This document shows positions 15,582 through 26,863 of a stretch of DNA of 44,414 nucleotides, in pieces. Within the stretch, counting starts at the first letter, position 1; each line of letters starts with the position of its first letter. Below the pieces are notes generated by a model. The model ran no database searches. It was given only the letters and a program-made list of their open reading frames with translations, and had not been told where the DNA came from. The position numbers and the translations under genes are program-made. The stretch is from an uncultured Lachnospiraceae bacterium (GTDB lineage Bacteria > Bacillota > Clostridia > Lachnospirales > Lachnospiraceae), in assembly GCA_944383265.1 (NCBI GenBank), contig CALWOX010000012.1, positions 1 through 44,414 of the forward strand. Direction: 5' to 3'.

Positions 15582-17747
15582 ATGGAAAAGAAAAGCTTTA
15601 ATCTTCCCTCCTTTATCATAAGCCATGCGGCGAAAATAGAGAAGCTCTTTTTTGTTCTCTGTATAATATCGCTTATTATGATGCCTATGGTGAAGGTAAA
15701 TTATGACCTTACAGAATATCTCCCTGATAATGTCCCCTCAAAGGAGGGTCTGAATCTCATGGAGGAGGAGTTCGGATATCCGGGAACGGCGAGAGTCATG
15801 GTGGACGATGTCAGCCTCTATGAGGCAAAACGCATAAAGGATGCCATTGCGGACATTGACGGAGTTGACATGGTGCTCTGGTGCGACAGCTCCACAGATA
15901 TCTTTCAGTCCTCGGATTTTATAGATTATGATGAGATAAAGGATTACTACAGAGACGGTTCCGCCGTAATGGACATTACCTTTGTGGACGGAGACACTGA
16001 TAAAAGTACAGCAGACGCCATTGATGAGATATCGGAGCTCATAGGCGAAAAGGGCCACATGGTGGGGATGGCTGTCCAGAACAAGTCTCTTGAGGAAAAT
16101 GTGGCAAGGGAGCTTAACATGATAATGGTAATAGCCGTTATCATGATCTACATAATACTTACGATATCCACGACAGCATGGGCGGAGCCTGTGTTGTTTC
16201 TTACAGTAATGGGAGTTGCCATAGTCCTGAATAAGGGAACGAACCTCCTTTTGGGAGAGGTATCCTTCCTGACGGACAATGTGGTGGCGGTGCTGCAGCT
16301 GGCGGTATCCATGGATTATTCCATATTTTTGCTGCATGCCTATACCGGCTATAAAGCAAAAGGCATGGAAATGAGGGAGGCGCTGACCGCTGCTGTAGAC
16401 GAGGCCTTCAAATCCATAATAGCCAGCTCTATGACGACTATAGTCGGCTTTATAGTTCTTACCTTTATGAGATTTTCCATAGGCTTTGACCTGGGACTGT
16501 CTCTTACAAAGGGCATAATATTCAGCCTTGCCACAGTGCTTTTTTTGATGCCGGCACTCATCATAAGGATGTCCTCATGGCTTGAAAAGAGCGAGCACGC
16601 CTCCTTTATGCCGAGCTTTGATAAGCTTTCGAGAGGAATATATAAACTCAGAGTCCCCATACTTATAGCAGCGGCAATAACAGCCATACCGCTCTATACG
16701 GCTCAGGGAATGAACAGCTTCCTTTTCGGAAATGCCTCTGTGGGAGCGGGAGAGGGAACCAAGGTTTACGAGGATGACCTTAAGATAAGCGAGAAATTCG
16801 GAAGAAGCAATATGATGCTTGCCATAATACCCAATACCTCAAATGTCACGGAAAAGGAGCTCTCAAAAGAGCTTAAGGACCTGCCTTATATGAAATCGGT
16901 GACCTCCCTCACGGACGAGCTTCCCGAGGGGATACCTGAGGACTTCCTTCCCGAGAGTGTGACGGGGCTTATGCACACGGAAGATTATGCAAGGCTACTC
17001 ATGTATACAAGGACAAAGGAGGAGAGCCCCACCGCCTTTGACGCCGCGGATGAGATAGAATCTGTAATAAGAAAATATTATCCTGAGGATTCCTATCTTG
17101 TGGGAGGCACGCCTTCCACTATGGACATAAAAAACACCATCGTGGAAGACTATGACCTTGTAAATGTTCTGTCGCTTATAGGAGTTTTCGTGGTTGTAAT
17201 GCTGAGCTTTGAGTCCCTTGCTACTCCTGTTGTCGTGATGATACCGATAGAGCTTGCCATATGGACGAACATGGCTGTGCCCTACCTTATGGGCGAGGAG
17301 GTCAATTATATAGGCTATATCATAGTGAGCTGCATACAGCTCGGAGCAACAGTGGACTATTCCATACTTACCACCTCAAATTACAGCGATGCGAGAAAAA
17401 AGCTCGGGCTTAATAAAAGAGAAGCAGCCATATACACTCTGAAAAAGAGTATACCTGCGATACTTACTTCCGGTTCAATACTTACCATATGCGGATATAT
17501 TCTCTATTTTGTATCATCCATATCGGCAATAGGGAGCCTCGGACATCTCATAGGAAGGGGAGCATGGATGAGTGTGCTTTTGGTTTTGGGTATGCTGCCT
17601 CCTCTTCTTGTGTTTATAGATCCGCTTTTGGAGAAAAATGAGTACAAAAGGGTGAGAGAGTTTATGGCCACCTTAAGGGAGCGGAGAAAACGGAGAAGGT
17701 CAGAACGGGAAAGGAGAAAAAAGGGCAATGAATGTAAGGATGCTTAA
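15582..17747 (+). CDS. MMPL/RND superfamily exporter
   Basis: This 721-residue protein has two MMPL halves, each with one helix, a large outer domain and a bundle of membrane helices. The proton-relay Asp-Tyr motifs are visible as VSMDYSIFLLHAY and GATVDYSILTTSNY. The Arg/Lys-rich C-terminus is cytoplasmic. MMPL proteins export lipids or other hydrophobic molecules, or drugs, by proton motive force (family knowledge). It is divergent from a TetR gene and overlaps by 20 bases the gene for a large exported protein, so the two are translated together and may form one complex. Confidence 0.9.
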   Translation: MEKKSFNLPSFIISHAAKIEKLFFVLCIISLIMMPMVKVNYDLTEYLPDNVPSKEGLNLMEEEFGYPGTARVMVDDVSLYEAKRIKDAIADIDGVDMVLWCDSSTDIFQSSDFIDYDEIKDYYRDGSAVMDITFVDGDTDKSTADAIDEISELIGEKGHMVGMAVQNKSLEENVARELNMIMVIAVIMIYIILTISTTAWAEPVLFLTVMGVAIVLNKGTNLLLGEVSFLTDNVVAVLQLAVSMDYSIFLLHAYTGYKAKGMEMREALTAAVDEAFKSIIASSMTTIVGFIVLTFMRFSIGFDLGLSLTKGIIFSLATVLFLMPALIIRMSSWLEKSEHASFMPSFDKLSRGIYKLRVPILIAAAITAIPLYTAQGMNSFLFGNASVGAGEGTKVYEDDLKISEKFGRSNMMLAIIPNTSNVTEKELSKELKDLPYMKSVTSLTDELPEGIPEDFLPESVTGLMHTEDYARLLMYTRTKEESPTAFDAADEIESVIRKYYPEDSYLVGGTPSTMDIKNTIVEDYDLVNVLSLIGVFVVVMLSFESLATPVVVMIPIELAIWTNMAVPYLMGEEVNYIGYIIVSCIQLGATVDYSILTTSNYSDARKKLGLNKREAAIYTLKKSIPAILTSGSILTICGYILYFVSSISAIGSLGHLIGRGAWMSVLLVLGMLPPLLVFIDPLLEKNEYKRVREFMATLRERRKRRRSERERRKKGNECKDA

Positions 17748-19965
17748 AAATATAATAAGAAGAAAGACAGCGCGGGCCCTCATAGTAAGCTTTCTTTTTT
17801 CTTTGATATCATATCCACTTTACGGGGACTGGGCCGTTGTATCCTATGGTGCTGAAAGCTCTGCAGAGCCTGATGTGGCGTTATGCGATGAGACCCTTTA
17901 TGTGAACCTTGACTATTATGGCAGAGTAAGCAAGGTGAATGTGGTAAAGGGCGTGAGCTCTACTGCGGACATGGAATATGTGGATTACGGAAGCTATACA
18001 GATGTCACAAATATGTCCAATGATGAGGAGATAAAGCTTACTGATGAGGGAGTAAGCTTTCCGCTTAAGGGTGACGGAAGCCGGTTTTATTATGAGGGAA
18101 AGCTTTCAGAGGACGAGACCGAGCTTCCCTGGAACTTTGGTATAAGCTATAAGCTTAACGGCCTCCCTGTAAAGGCTGAGGAGCTTGCGGGGGCGAACGG
18201 ACTTATAGAGACTGACATACATGTATCGCCGAACGAAAGCTGTTCGGAATACATGAGAAACAACATGCTCCTTTCCTGCCTTATTCCAATTGATGATGAA
18301 AAAGTCTATTCGGTGGATGCTCCGGGCTCTCAGACTCAGACTGTCGGAGATATAACAGGAGTAATGTTTTCGGCCCTTCCCGGAGAGGAGAAGGATTTCG
18401 TGGTAAGGCTCGGCTGCAATGACTTTGAGAGCATAGGAGTGATATTTCTCATCGTGCCCGCAAGGATGGACAGCTTTGACAATATCAAGGATATAAAGGA
18501 GCTGAAGGATACATGGCGTGACAGCGGTGATGCTATGTATGAAAGCTTTGACGATATGCTTTCCGTGATAGAGTCCATGAGGACGGAGACCTCAAGGCTG
18601 AGGGAAAGCCTCGAATATATGGAGAGCGCCAGAGCAAAGATATCCGGCAATAAGGACGCCATACTTGATTCGGGAGATGCCACTGCAGCAGCATTAAAAA
18701 ATCTTGCGGATGCCACAGGAGAGCTTGTGCCCTATGTCGGTACCGGCAAGGAGGCCTTGGAAAAACTTGACGAAAACCTGGATGCTGTAGTAATTACACT
18801 CACAAGCATGCAAAAGCCCTTAAACAACATGTTTTGGGGACTCAACAGGATACAGGACGGCTCGGATGATCTGCGCTACGGAATGGATAAGCTGAAGCCC
18901 TACATAGAGGATTTTAAGGAGGAGGACGAAAGACTTCAGGACGAGCTTGCTGACCTTATCTCGGCGGTGGAAGAGGCTATGGGAGAGGGAGGAGCATTGG
19001 AGGCCCTTTCGGAAGCGGACACGTCCGCCCTCATAGATGAGTATGATCTCTCGGATATGGTCAGCGAATTTTGCGAGGATAATGATATTGATGAAAGCCT
19101 CTTCTACGATTATATAGAAGGTGATTATGAGGATGATGACCTCAGTTCAAAGGACATAAAAAGGTTCAAAAAGCTTGAAAAGGCCCTGTATGAGGAGGTA
19201 TCCGAGAGGGGTATAGGCCTTGAGAATATTGCGGAGCTCATGAAAAACCTGAATGAGACCAAGGCTGTACTGGGAAGCATAGCGGCACAGCGTGATACAC
19301 TGACTGAAATAGCCTCAGCCTCATCGGCGGTGGCGGATTCGGCGGATGATCTTCTCTATGGTGTGGGAAGGACCGCAGGAGGAGCCAAGATGGTTTCAAG
19401 AGAGCTCATTAACCTGACAAATGATGTCAGGAACTTTGATGCCATAGTAGGCATGTATTATGATGATATGCAGGGCTCCTTAAGTGCGGTGGAGAGGCTT
19501 TTAGGTAGCACACAGGGAAGCCTCGGTTCGGCGGCATCCATGCTTTCTCTGATACAGAGCACGCTTAGAGACGCTTCGGGCGACGTGGATGAAAGCCTTA
19601 AGACCGGTATAAGCTCCGCTATAGCTCTGACAGACAAGAGCATGGGGCTTTTTGACAGCGTATCAGGTATACGGGAAAGCGGAGAGCTTATGAAGGGTAC
19701 GCTTGACAATGAACTTGACAAATTCGAGGAGGAGAATACCTTCCTTAATATTGATCCTGAGGCAAAGCCCGTTTCATTTACCTCTGATAAAAACAGGAAT
19801 CCCGAGAGCATACAGATAATAATAAGAAGCGATGAAATAAGCGCGGAAGATGACGATCATGAGCTCAAGGATGCGGAAAGGCCCGAGGAAAAAACAGGTA
19901 TATTTGCAAGGATAGCAAATGTATTTATCCGCATATGGGAGGCTGTGAGATCGGTGTTTGAATAA
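17728..19965 (+). CDS. Large exported partner protein of the MMPL exporter
   Basis: This 745-residue protein has a basic N-terminus with a hydrophobic segment ending near residue 42 (signal peptide or anchor), a beta-rich N-terminal domain, long coiled-coil helices (about residues 255-370 and 490-670), an acidic insert near 440-475 and an amphipathic C-terminal helix. The helical part recalls the outer domains of YhgE/Pip-type proteins. It overlaps the MMPL gene by 20 bases. A periplasmic-adaptor-like role at the membrane is inference. I do not recognise a named family. Confidence 0.7.
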   Translation: MNVRMLKNIIRRKTARALIVSFLFSLISYPLYGDWAVVSYGAESSAEPDVALCDETLYVNLDYYGRVSKVNVVKGVSSTADMEYVDYGSYTDVTNMSNDEEIKLTDEGVSFPLKGDGSRFYYEGKLSEDETELPWNFGISYKLNGLPVKAEELAGANGLIETDIHVSPNESCSEYMRNNMLLSCLIPIDDEKVYSVDAPGSQTQTVGDITGVMFSALPGEEKDFVVRLGCNDFESIGVIFLIVPARMDSFDNIKDIKELKDTWRDSGDAMYESFDDMLSVIESMRTETSRLRESLEYMESARAKISGNKDAILDSGDATAAALKNLADATGELVPYVGTGKEALEKLDENLDAVVITLTSMQKPLNNMFWGLNRIQDGSDDLRYGMDKLKPYIEDFKEEDERLQDELADLISAVEEAMGEGGALEALSEADTSALIDEYDLSDMVSEFCEDNDIDESLFYDYIEGDYEDDDLSSKDIKRFKKLEKALYEEVSERGIGLENIAELMKNLNETKAVLGSIAAQRDTLTEIASASSAVADSADDLLYGVGRTAGGAKMVSRELINLTNDVRNFDAIVGMYYDDMQGSLSAVERLLGSTQGSLGSAASMLSLIQSTLRDASGDVDESLKTGISSAIALTDKSMGLFDSVSGIRESGELMKGTLDNELDKFEEENTFLNIDPEAKPVSFTSDKNRNPESIQIIIRSDEISAEDDDHELKDAERPEEKTGIFARIANVFIRIWEAVRSVFE

Positions 19966-20013
19966 TATTACATATTTCTTACATGTTCTTACCTTTTATT
20001 TAAAAAACTTGTT

Positions 20014-20042
20014 TTGAGGCCGTCGGTACTTTATACTACAAT
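20014..20042 (+). promoter_or_regulatory. Predicted promoter of the 3D-domain gene
   Basis: TTGAGG (20014-20019), a 17-bp spacer and TACAAT (20037-20042). Confidence 0.5.
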
Positions 20043-20086
20043 AGCTTGAGAATGATTGTAACCTTATGAAAGGAAAAGAAGATTTT

Positions 20087-20758
20087 ATGAATGTTACTTA
20101 TAAAAGGCTTGTCCTTTGGATATTGCCTGCTGTAGTATGCATCCTTCTTCTCGGCTTTGGAGATAAGGCCTACGGTGCGGAGCAGGACAGTGAGGCGAGA
20201 GGCGTTGTTGCTGATGCCGCTGTAACCGACGGCGATTATATAGTAAGCGATGAGCCTGCCGAGCCAGAGGATGCTGAGGACGAGGATTCAGGTAAAAAGT
20301 ATGTATACGGAGTCCATGGAGGCCCCGGAGTTGTGGCTGAAGATGAGAGCGAGGAGGGATCCTCCGAGGATACTGCCGGTGACGACGGGATCTTCTACAT
20401 TGACGGAGCCGCATACAAAAAGGAGGAGCTCATAGGAAATTTCAAGCTTACAGGCTATTGCGGATGTGATGCCTGCGGAGGAGGAAAGAGTACCTATTCA
20501 GGGACGGTGCCTACAGTAAAGCATACTATAGCCGCAGACCTTTCGCTTCTTCCCATAGGCACCAAGGTCGTGCTTGAGGGAACATCCGGACCGACGGTAC
20601 ATAATTTTGACGGAATATATGACGTTGAGGACAAGGGCAGCGGAGTAAACGGAAACCATATAGACATATATTTTGACAACCATGCTGACGCCCTTTCAGT
20701 GACGGATCCTGGCTGGCAGTACGCGGACGTGTGGATAGCTGTTCCGGTTGAGGAGTAG
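20087..20758 (+). CDS. Secreted 3D-domain protein (predicted peptidoglycan-active)
   Basis: The protein is 223 residues from the ATG at 20087, which has AAAGGAA about 11 bases upstream; the ATG at 20066 is also possible. It has a signal peptide ending near AYGA, an acidic low-complexity linker, then a C-terminal 3D (Asp-Asp-Asp) double-psi beta-barrel domain: FKLTGYCGCDACGGG, HTIAADLSLLPIGTKVVLEG, VEDKGSGVNGNHIDIYFDNH. The Asp residues match the active-site set of YuiC/MltA-like lytic transglycosylases and of the resuscitation-type stationary-phase factors. It probably cuts or remodels cell wall peptidoglycan. Confidence 0.85.
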   Translation: MNVTYKRLVLWILPAVVCILLLGFGDKAYGAEQDSEARGVVADAAVTDGDYIVSDEPAEPEDAEDEDSGKKYVYGVHGGPGVVAEDESEEGSSEDTAGDDGIFYIDGAAYKKEELIGNFKLTGYCGCDACGGGKSTYSGTVPTVKHTIAADLSLLPIGTKVVLEGTSGPTVHNFDGIYDVEDKGSGVNGNHIDIYFDNHADALSVTDPGWQYADVWIAVPVEE

Positions 20759-20822
20759 TCGGCAGCCGAAATAAAGATAAAAACAAAAAAGTACAGAAAA
20801 TACAAAAGCAAAATAAAATTTC

Positions 20823-20864
20823 AGGAGCCGGGGAGAGGCGCTTATCTCCTTCGGCTCCTTTTAA
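20823..20864 (+). terminator. Terminator after the 3D-domain gene
   Basis: AGGAGCCG (20823-20830) pairs with CGGCTCCT (20852-20859), with an inner GGAGA/TCTCC stem, followed by TTT. Confidence 0.8.
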
Positions 20865-20873
20865 AATCCAATC

Positions 20874-20902
20874 TTGAATAAGTCTGCTTTCATAAGTATA
20901 AT
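20874..20902 (+). promoter_or_regulatory. Predicted promoter of hemW
   Basis: TTGAAT (20874-20879), a 17-bp spacer and a perfect TATAAT (20897-20902). Confidence 0.6.
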
Positions 20903-20943
20903 ATTTACGAGTGTTCTAAAGGTTATTGGGAGTTTACCGTATT

Positions 20944-22131
20944 ATGAAAACAGGTCTTGAGTTATATATACACATACCCTTCTGCGCGAAAAAGTGCAAT
21001 TACTGTGATTTTTTGTCCTTCAGGACTCTTCCCACAGTACATAACGCATATGTAAGAAGACTGAACGAGGAAATAAAATATTACTCTGAAATATGCGCGG
21101 ACAGAAGGATAACCAGCATATATATAGGAGGCGGGACGCCGTCTTTGCTCGAGCCGGAGCTGATAGTCTCCATAATGAAAAATATTATGGAAAATTACGA
21201 TGTGGAGGAGGACGCGGAGATAAGCATAGAATGCAATCCGGGCTCTGCCATGAGACATAAATTTGCCGCCTACAGGAAGGCGGGGATAAACAGGCTGAGT
21301 ATCGGGCTGCAGTCCGCAAACAATGAGGAACTGAAAAGGCTCGGCAGGATACACAGCTTTGAGGAGTTTTTGAAATGCTATCAGTGTGCAAGGATGGAGG
21401 GTTTTTCAAATATAAATGTGGATCTCATAAACTGCATACCCGGGCAGACAGGAGCCACATGGAAAAAGACTCTGAAAAATATAGTGATGTTAAAGCCTGA
21501 GCATATTTCGGTGTACAACCTTATCGTTGAGCCGGGAACGCCCTTTTTCAGAATGAACGAATGCGGTCTGTTGGAACTTCCTGATGAGGATACGGATGAG
21601 GAAATAGACGAGTTTACAAGGAGCTATTTAAAGCAGACCGGATATGAGCGCTATGAGATAAGCAACTGGGCAAAGCCCTCATATGAGTGCAGGCATAACA
21701 TAGGCTATTGGACGGAGAAGGAATATCTGGGAATGGGACTGGGGGCCGCTTCCTTTTTTGATGAGAAGAGGTTTTCCGATACAAGAGACCTGCAGAAGTA
21801 TCTTGAGCTTGACTTTTTCAGGAAGGATATAGAAAAGGAGCTTTACAGCGAGAAAAAAGAGCTTTCAAGAGAAGAGGAGATGGAGGAATTCATGTTCCTG
21901 GGACTTCGTATGACAAGGGGCATATCCTCTACGGATTTTCTTGTCAGGTTCAAGGTGCAGCTTGAGTCTGTTTACGGAGACAAGCTCAAGAAATTTACAG
22001 ACCTTAAGCTTATGGAAAAGGACGGCTACAGATACAGGCTTACGGACAGGGGAATGGACATAAGCAATCTCATAATGAGCGAGTTTCTTTTGTCGGATGA
22101 AAATACTGAAGTGAAATCAAGGAATTATTGA
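20944..22131 (+). CDS. hemW: HemW, radical SAM heme chaperone family
   Basis: The protein is 395 residues from the ATG at 20944. The radical SAM cluster motif CAKKCNYC is at residues 14-21, followed by YIGGGTPSLL, ECNPG, RLSIGLQSANNEELKRLGRIH and the HemW C-terminal domain (LGLRMTRGIS). These proteins were long annotated as oxygen-independent coproporphyrinogen oxidase; the family is now viewed as heme chaperones. The upstream TTG at 20926 would add six residues and is less likely. The stop overlaps the next gene's possible TTG start, so hemW and the thioredoxin lipoprotein gene form an operon. Confidence 0.92.
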   Translation: MKTGLELYIHIPFCAKKCNYCDFLSFRTLPTVHNAYVRRLNEEIKYYSEICADRRITSIYIGGGTPSLLEPELIVSIMKNIMENYDVEEDAEISIECNPGSAMRHKFAAYRKAGINRLSIGLQSANNEELKRLGRIHSFEEFLKCYQCARMEGFSNINVDLINCIPGQTGATWKKTLKNIVMLKPEHISVYNLIVEPGTPFFRMNECGLLELPDEDTDEEIDEFTRSYLKQTGYERYEISNWAKPSYECRHNIGYWTEKEYLGMGLGAASFFDEKRFSDTRDLQKYLELDFFRKDIEKELYSEKKELSREEEMEEFMFLGLRMTRGISSTDFLVRFKVQLESVYGDKLKKFTDLKLMEKDGYRYRLTDRGMDISNLIMSEFLLSDENTEVKSRNY

Positions 22132-22145
22132 AAGGAAAACAGGAG

Positions 22146-22901
22146 ATGAGAGATAAAAGGAAAATGATATCGGGAAGCATTTTAAAAAGGGCAGGTATAT
22201 CCGCTGCCGCAATGCTTTTTATGGCGACTCTCGTCGCATGCTCGGCGGGGAATGAGACAGCGGATGCATCGGAGCCTAAGGGGACTGTTGCTTCTGACGA
22301 GGCATACCCGGACGACAGCTCATCAGATAAGGATACCGATGATTCTGCAGCAGGGTCCGACGTATCGGATGAGGGATCCGACAGAGGAAGCATAAGCGCA
22401 ACGCCCGAGGACATCCTTGAGTATGCATTCAGCAGCTTCAACGTCAAAGACCTTGAAGGAAATGAGGTCACGCAGGACATTTTTTCCGATGCGGAGATTA
22501 CAATGATAAATTTCTGGGGAACCTTCTGCGGGCCCTGCATAAATGAGATGCCTGATCTGGGGGAGCTGTCGGCAGAGCTTTCCGAGGATGGAAAGGTCAA
22601 GATAGTGGGAATCCCTCTTGACGTGGTAACATTAAGCTCCGACAACGAGATAGTTGCGGACGATGAGATGGTGGCAAAGGCCGTGGAAATAGTTGACCAA
22701 ACGGGAGCAGCCTATACCCATCTCATACCCGAGGGAGAGTTCGGAATATATATATTAGGCTCAGGAGCCACACAGTATGTCCCTTCGACTTATTTTGTTG
22801 ATTCCGAGGGAAAGATAGTAGGCGATCCTGTAGTTGGCGCTATGGATAAGGAAAAATGGCAGGAGGAGATAGAAAACAGGCTTGCTGAAGTCGGGGAATA
22901 G
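22146..22901 (+). CDS. Thioredoxin-fold lipoprotein (TlpA/ResA-like)
   Basis: The protein is 251 residues from the ATG at 22146. It has a lipoprotein signal peptide with lipobox LVAC, an Asp/Ser-rich linker, then a thioredoxin-like domain with the redox motif FCGPC in NFWGTFCGPCINEMPDL. It ends with a conserved YVPSTYFVD segment, whose Pro is the cis-Pro of the fold. Such proteins reduce or oxidise disulfides outside the membrane. A TTG at 22128 overlaps the hemW stop and is a second possible start; the AAAGGA at 22131 favours 22146. A strong terminator follows. Confidence 0.88.
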   Translation: MRDKRKMISGSILKRAGISAAAMLFMATLVACSAGNETADASEPKGTVASDEAYPDDSSSDKDTDDSAAGSDVSDEGSDRGSISATPEDILEYAFSSFNVKDLEGNEVTQDIFSDAEITMINFWGTFCGPCINEMPDLGELSAELSEDGKVKIVGIPLDVVTLSSDNEIVADDEMVAKAVEIVDQTGAAYTHLIPEGEFGIYILGSGATQYVPSTYFVDSEGKIVGDPVVGAMDKEKWQEEIENRLAEVGE

Positions 22902-22912
22902 ACATTAAAATC

Positions 22913-22942
22913 GCGGGAGAGGAAAGGCTTCTCCCGCTTTTG
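22913..22942 (+). terminator. Terminator after the thioredoxin-lipoprotein gene
   Basis: GCGGGAGA (22913-22920) pairs with TCTCCCGC (22930-22937), followed by TTTTG. Confidence 0.85.
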
Positions 22943-23004
22943 TTTTCTCCAAAGTTTTCATCGTTACTTTATAAATATTTCATAATATAAATTACTCACA
23001 GCTA

Positions 23005-23033
23005 TTGACATTTAGGTATGACTATTATATTAT
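23005..23033 (+). promoter_or_regulatory. Heat-shock operon promoter
   Basis: A perfect TTGACA (23005-23010), a 17-bp spacer and TATTAT (23028-23033), just before the CIRCE element. Confidence 0.75.
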
Positions 23034-23044
23034 AAAGCAAGATG

Positions 23045-23071
23045 TTAGCAGTCCTATGATTAGAGTGCTAA
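23045..23071. promoter_or_regulatory. CIRCE operator for HrcA
   Basis: TTAGCAGTC, nine bases, GAGTGCTAA. This matches the consensus TTAGCACTC-N9-GAGTGCTAA with one change in the left arm. It would overlap the transcription start, so HrcA represses its own operon. Confidence 0.95.
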
Positions 23072-23092
23072 CAGGATAAGAGGCCTGATATT

Positions 23093-24160
23093 ATGGAATT
23101 GGATGCAAGAAAGATCATAATATTAAAAACCATTATAAAGAATTATCTCGAGACCGGAGAGCCGGTAGGATCGAGGACGATCTCAAAGTATTCCGAGCTT
23201 AATCTGAGCTCGGCTACCATCAGGAATGAGATGAGCGACCTGGAGGAGATGGGTTATATAATACAGCCCCATACTTCTGCGGGAAGGATACCCTCGGACA
23301 AGGGCTACAGGTTTTATGTGGACAGCATAATGAAGGAGAGCGATGACAGGGTAAATGAGGTCACTGAGCTCATGGTAAAGAAGGTGGACAAGCTGGAGAT
23401 GCTTCTTAAAAATCTTGTAAAGCATCTCGCTCTTGACACTAACTATGCGGCGCTTATAAGCGCGCCTGCTCTCTCCGAGAATAAGATCAAGTATGTTCAG
23501 CTGTCACAGCCGGGAGAGAAAAAGCTCCTTTTAATACTTGTGCTTGAGGGAAATATCATAAAGAACGAGATCCTTACTATTGATGAGGACCTTGATATGG
23601 AGACGGTGCTTAATCTCACCATAGTCATTAATAATCATTTCTCAGGGCTGAGCTTGAATGATATTACAGGAACTGTGGTAAAGGAGGCTGTAAATCAGGC
23701 AGGAAGACACCGACAAACTGTTGAGACTGTCATTGACGCGATGATAGATATGATGGCTGCAGGTGAGGAGACAAGAGATATCTATACCTCGGGCGCCACC
23801 AATATTTTGAAATATCCTGAGCTTACAGATACCAAGAAAGCGGCGGCACTTATATCCGCATTTGAGGAGAAGGATGCATTAAAGAAGCTTGTCTCCGAGG
23901 TCACAAGCGACGAGGCGGCAGATGGAGGACACAATAATCTTCAGGTCTATATAGGCGGCGAGGGCCCCATACAGAATATGAAGGACTGCTCTCTTGTTAC
24001 GGCAAACTACGAGCTGGGAGACGGACTGAGAGGCGTCATAGGTGTTATAGGCCCCAAGCGAATGGATTATGAAAAGGTTCTCGGAACCATGAAAAACCTT
24101 ATGGAGCAGCTTGACAAGACTTTCGGCAAGGACTCCGATAATAAGGAAGGGAAGGGATAG
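23093..24160 (+). CDS. hrcA: Heat-inducible transcription repressor HrcA
   Basis: This 355-residue repressor has an N-terminal winged helix (GEPVGSRTISKYSELNLSSATIRNEMSDLEEMG pattern, about residues 20-55, then SAGRIPSDKGYRFYVD) and the HrcA C-terminal GAF-like domain. It binds CIRCE and is folded by GroEL in well-studied relatives, so that chaperone titration relieves repression. It starts 22 bases after the CIRCE element and is the first gene of hrcA-grpE-dnaK-dnaJ, the typical Firmicute order. Confidence 0.95.
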   Translation: MELDARKIIILKTIIKNYLETGEPVGSRTISKYSELNLSSATIRNEMSDLEEMGYIIQPHTSAGRIPSDKGYRFYVDSIMKESDDRVNEVTELMVKKVDKLEMLLKNLVKHLALDTNYAALISAPALSENKIKYVQLSQPGEKKLLLILVLEGNIIKNEILTIDEDLDMETVLNLTIVINNHFSGLSLNDITGTVVKEAVNQAGRHRQTVETVIDAMIDMMAAGEETRDIYTSGATNILKYPELTDTKKAAALISAFEEKDALKKLVSEVTSDEAADGGHNNLQVYIGGEGPIQNMKDCSLVTANYELGDGLRGVIGVIGPKRMDYEKVLGTMKNLMEQLDKTFGKDSDNKEGKG

Positions 24161-24165
24161 GCAAG

Positions 24166-24822
24166 ATGGAAGATAAGGATTTAAAAGATATAAAAAATAC
24201 AAATGAAGAGGAGACGGACGCCAAGGCGAAATCCTGTGACGGCACTTCATGTAATGCTGATGCAGGAACCGGTAAAGAATGCGGCTCCGAGTGCTCCTGC
24301 GAAGATACCTGCAACAAGCCGGATGCGGCGGATAAGAGCGAGGATAAAGAAAACTCGGGAGAGTCTGAAAAGCCTGTGAAGAAGGATCCCAAGGATGAGA
24401 AGATAGATGAGCTCACCGATAAGTGGAAGAGGCTTATGGCGGAGTTTGAAAACTTCAGAAAGAGGACGGACGCCGAGAAGGCGGGAATGTACTCCGAGGG
24501 CGAGCGCACAGTTCTTGAAAAGATACTTCCTGTAGTGGACAATTTTGAGAGAGCTCTCTCCACAGTCCCTGAGGACAAGAAATCGGATTCCTTCGTGGAC
24601 GGCATGGAAAAGATATACAGACAGTTTGCGGAGCTTTTAAAGGGCTTCGGGGTGGAACCGATCGATGCTGTCGGAAAACCCTTTGACGCCAATCTTCACA
24701 ATGCTGTGATGCATGTGGATGACGAGGAAAAGGGCGAGAGCGAGGTCGTGGAGGAATTCCAAAAGGGCTATATGTACAAGGACAAGGTCCTTCGCTACAG
24801 CATGGTAAAGGTTGCGAATTAG
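24166..24822 (+). CDS. grpE: Nucleotide exchange factor GrpE with cysteine-rich N-terminus
   Basis: The C-terminal 140 residues are normal GrpE: coiled coil with KWKRLMAEFENFRKRTDAEK, then RALSTVP and the beta-wing with HNAVMHVDDEE. GrpE releases ADP from DnaK. The N-terminal ~65 residues are unusual. They carry eight Cys within about residues 20-45 (CDGTSC, then CGSECSCEDTC) in an acidic context, where the family normally has only an acidic, Cys-free tail. The gene starts 5 bases after hrcA, so it is translationally coupled. The function of the cysteines is unknown; metal or redox sensing is a guess. Confidence 0.93.
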   Translation: MEDKDLKDIKNTNEEETDAKAKSCDGTSCNADAGTGKECGSECSCEDTCNKPDAADKSEDKENSGESEKPVKKDPKDEKIDELTDKWKRLMAEFENFRKRTDAEKAGMYSEGERTVLEKILPVVDNFERALSTVPEDKKSDSFVDGMEKIYRQFAELLKGFGVEPIDAVGKPFDANLHNAVMHVDDEEKGESEVVEEFQKGYMYKDKVLRYSMVKVAN

Positions 24823-24888
24823 AAACGCAAACACAGAGATTTAACAATAATAATTATTTCAAGGAAACAATCATTTTTTTCGATATAG

Positions 24889-26781
<1,893 letters not shown>

Positions 26782-26811
26782 AATACTACAGTAAAATATA
26801 AGAAGGCCAAG

Positions 26812-26834
26812 GCGGGGACAAAGACCCCGCTTAT
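26812..26834 (+). other. Intercistronic GC-rich hairpin between dnaK and dnaJ
   Basis: GCGGGG (26812-26817) pairs with CCCCGC (26825-26830) without a T-run. It may lower dnaJ expression relative to dnaK or protect the dnaK mRNA end; this is inference. Confidence 0.5.
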
Positions 26835-26863
26835 GGTCTGTAAAGAGAGTGAGAGATAAGCAT

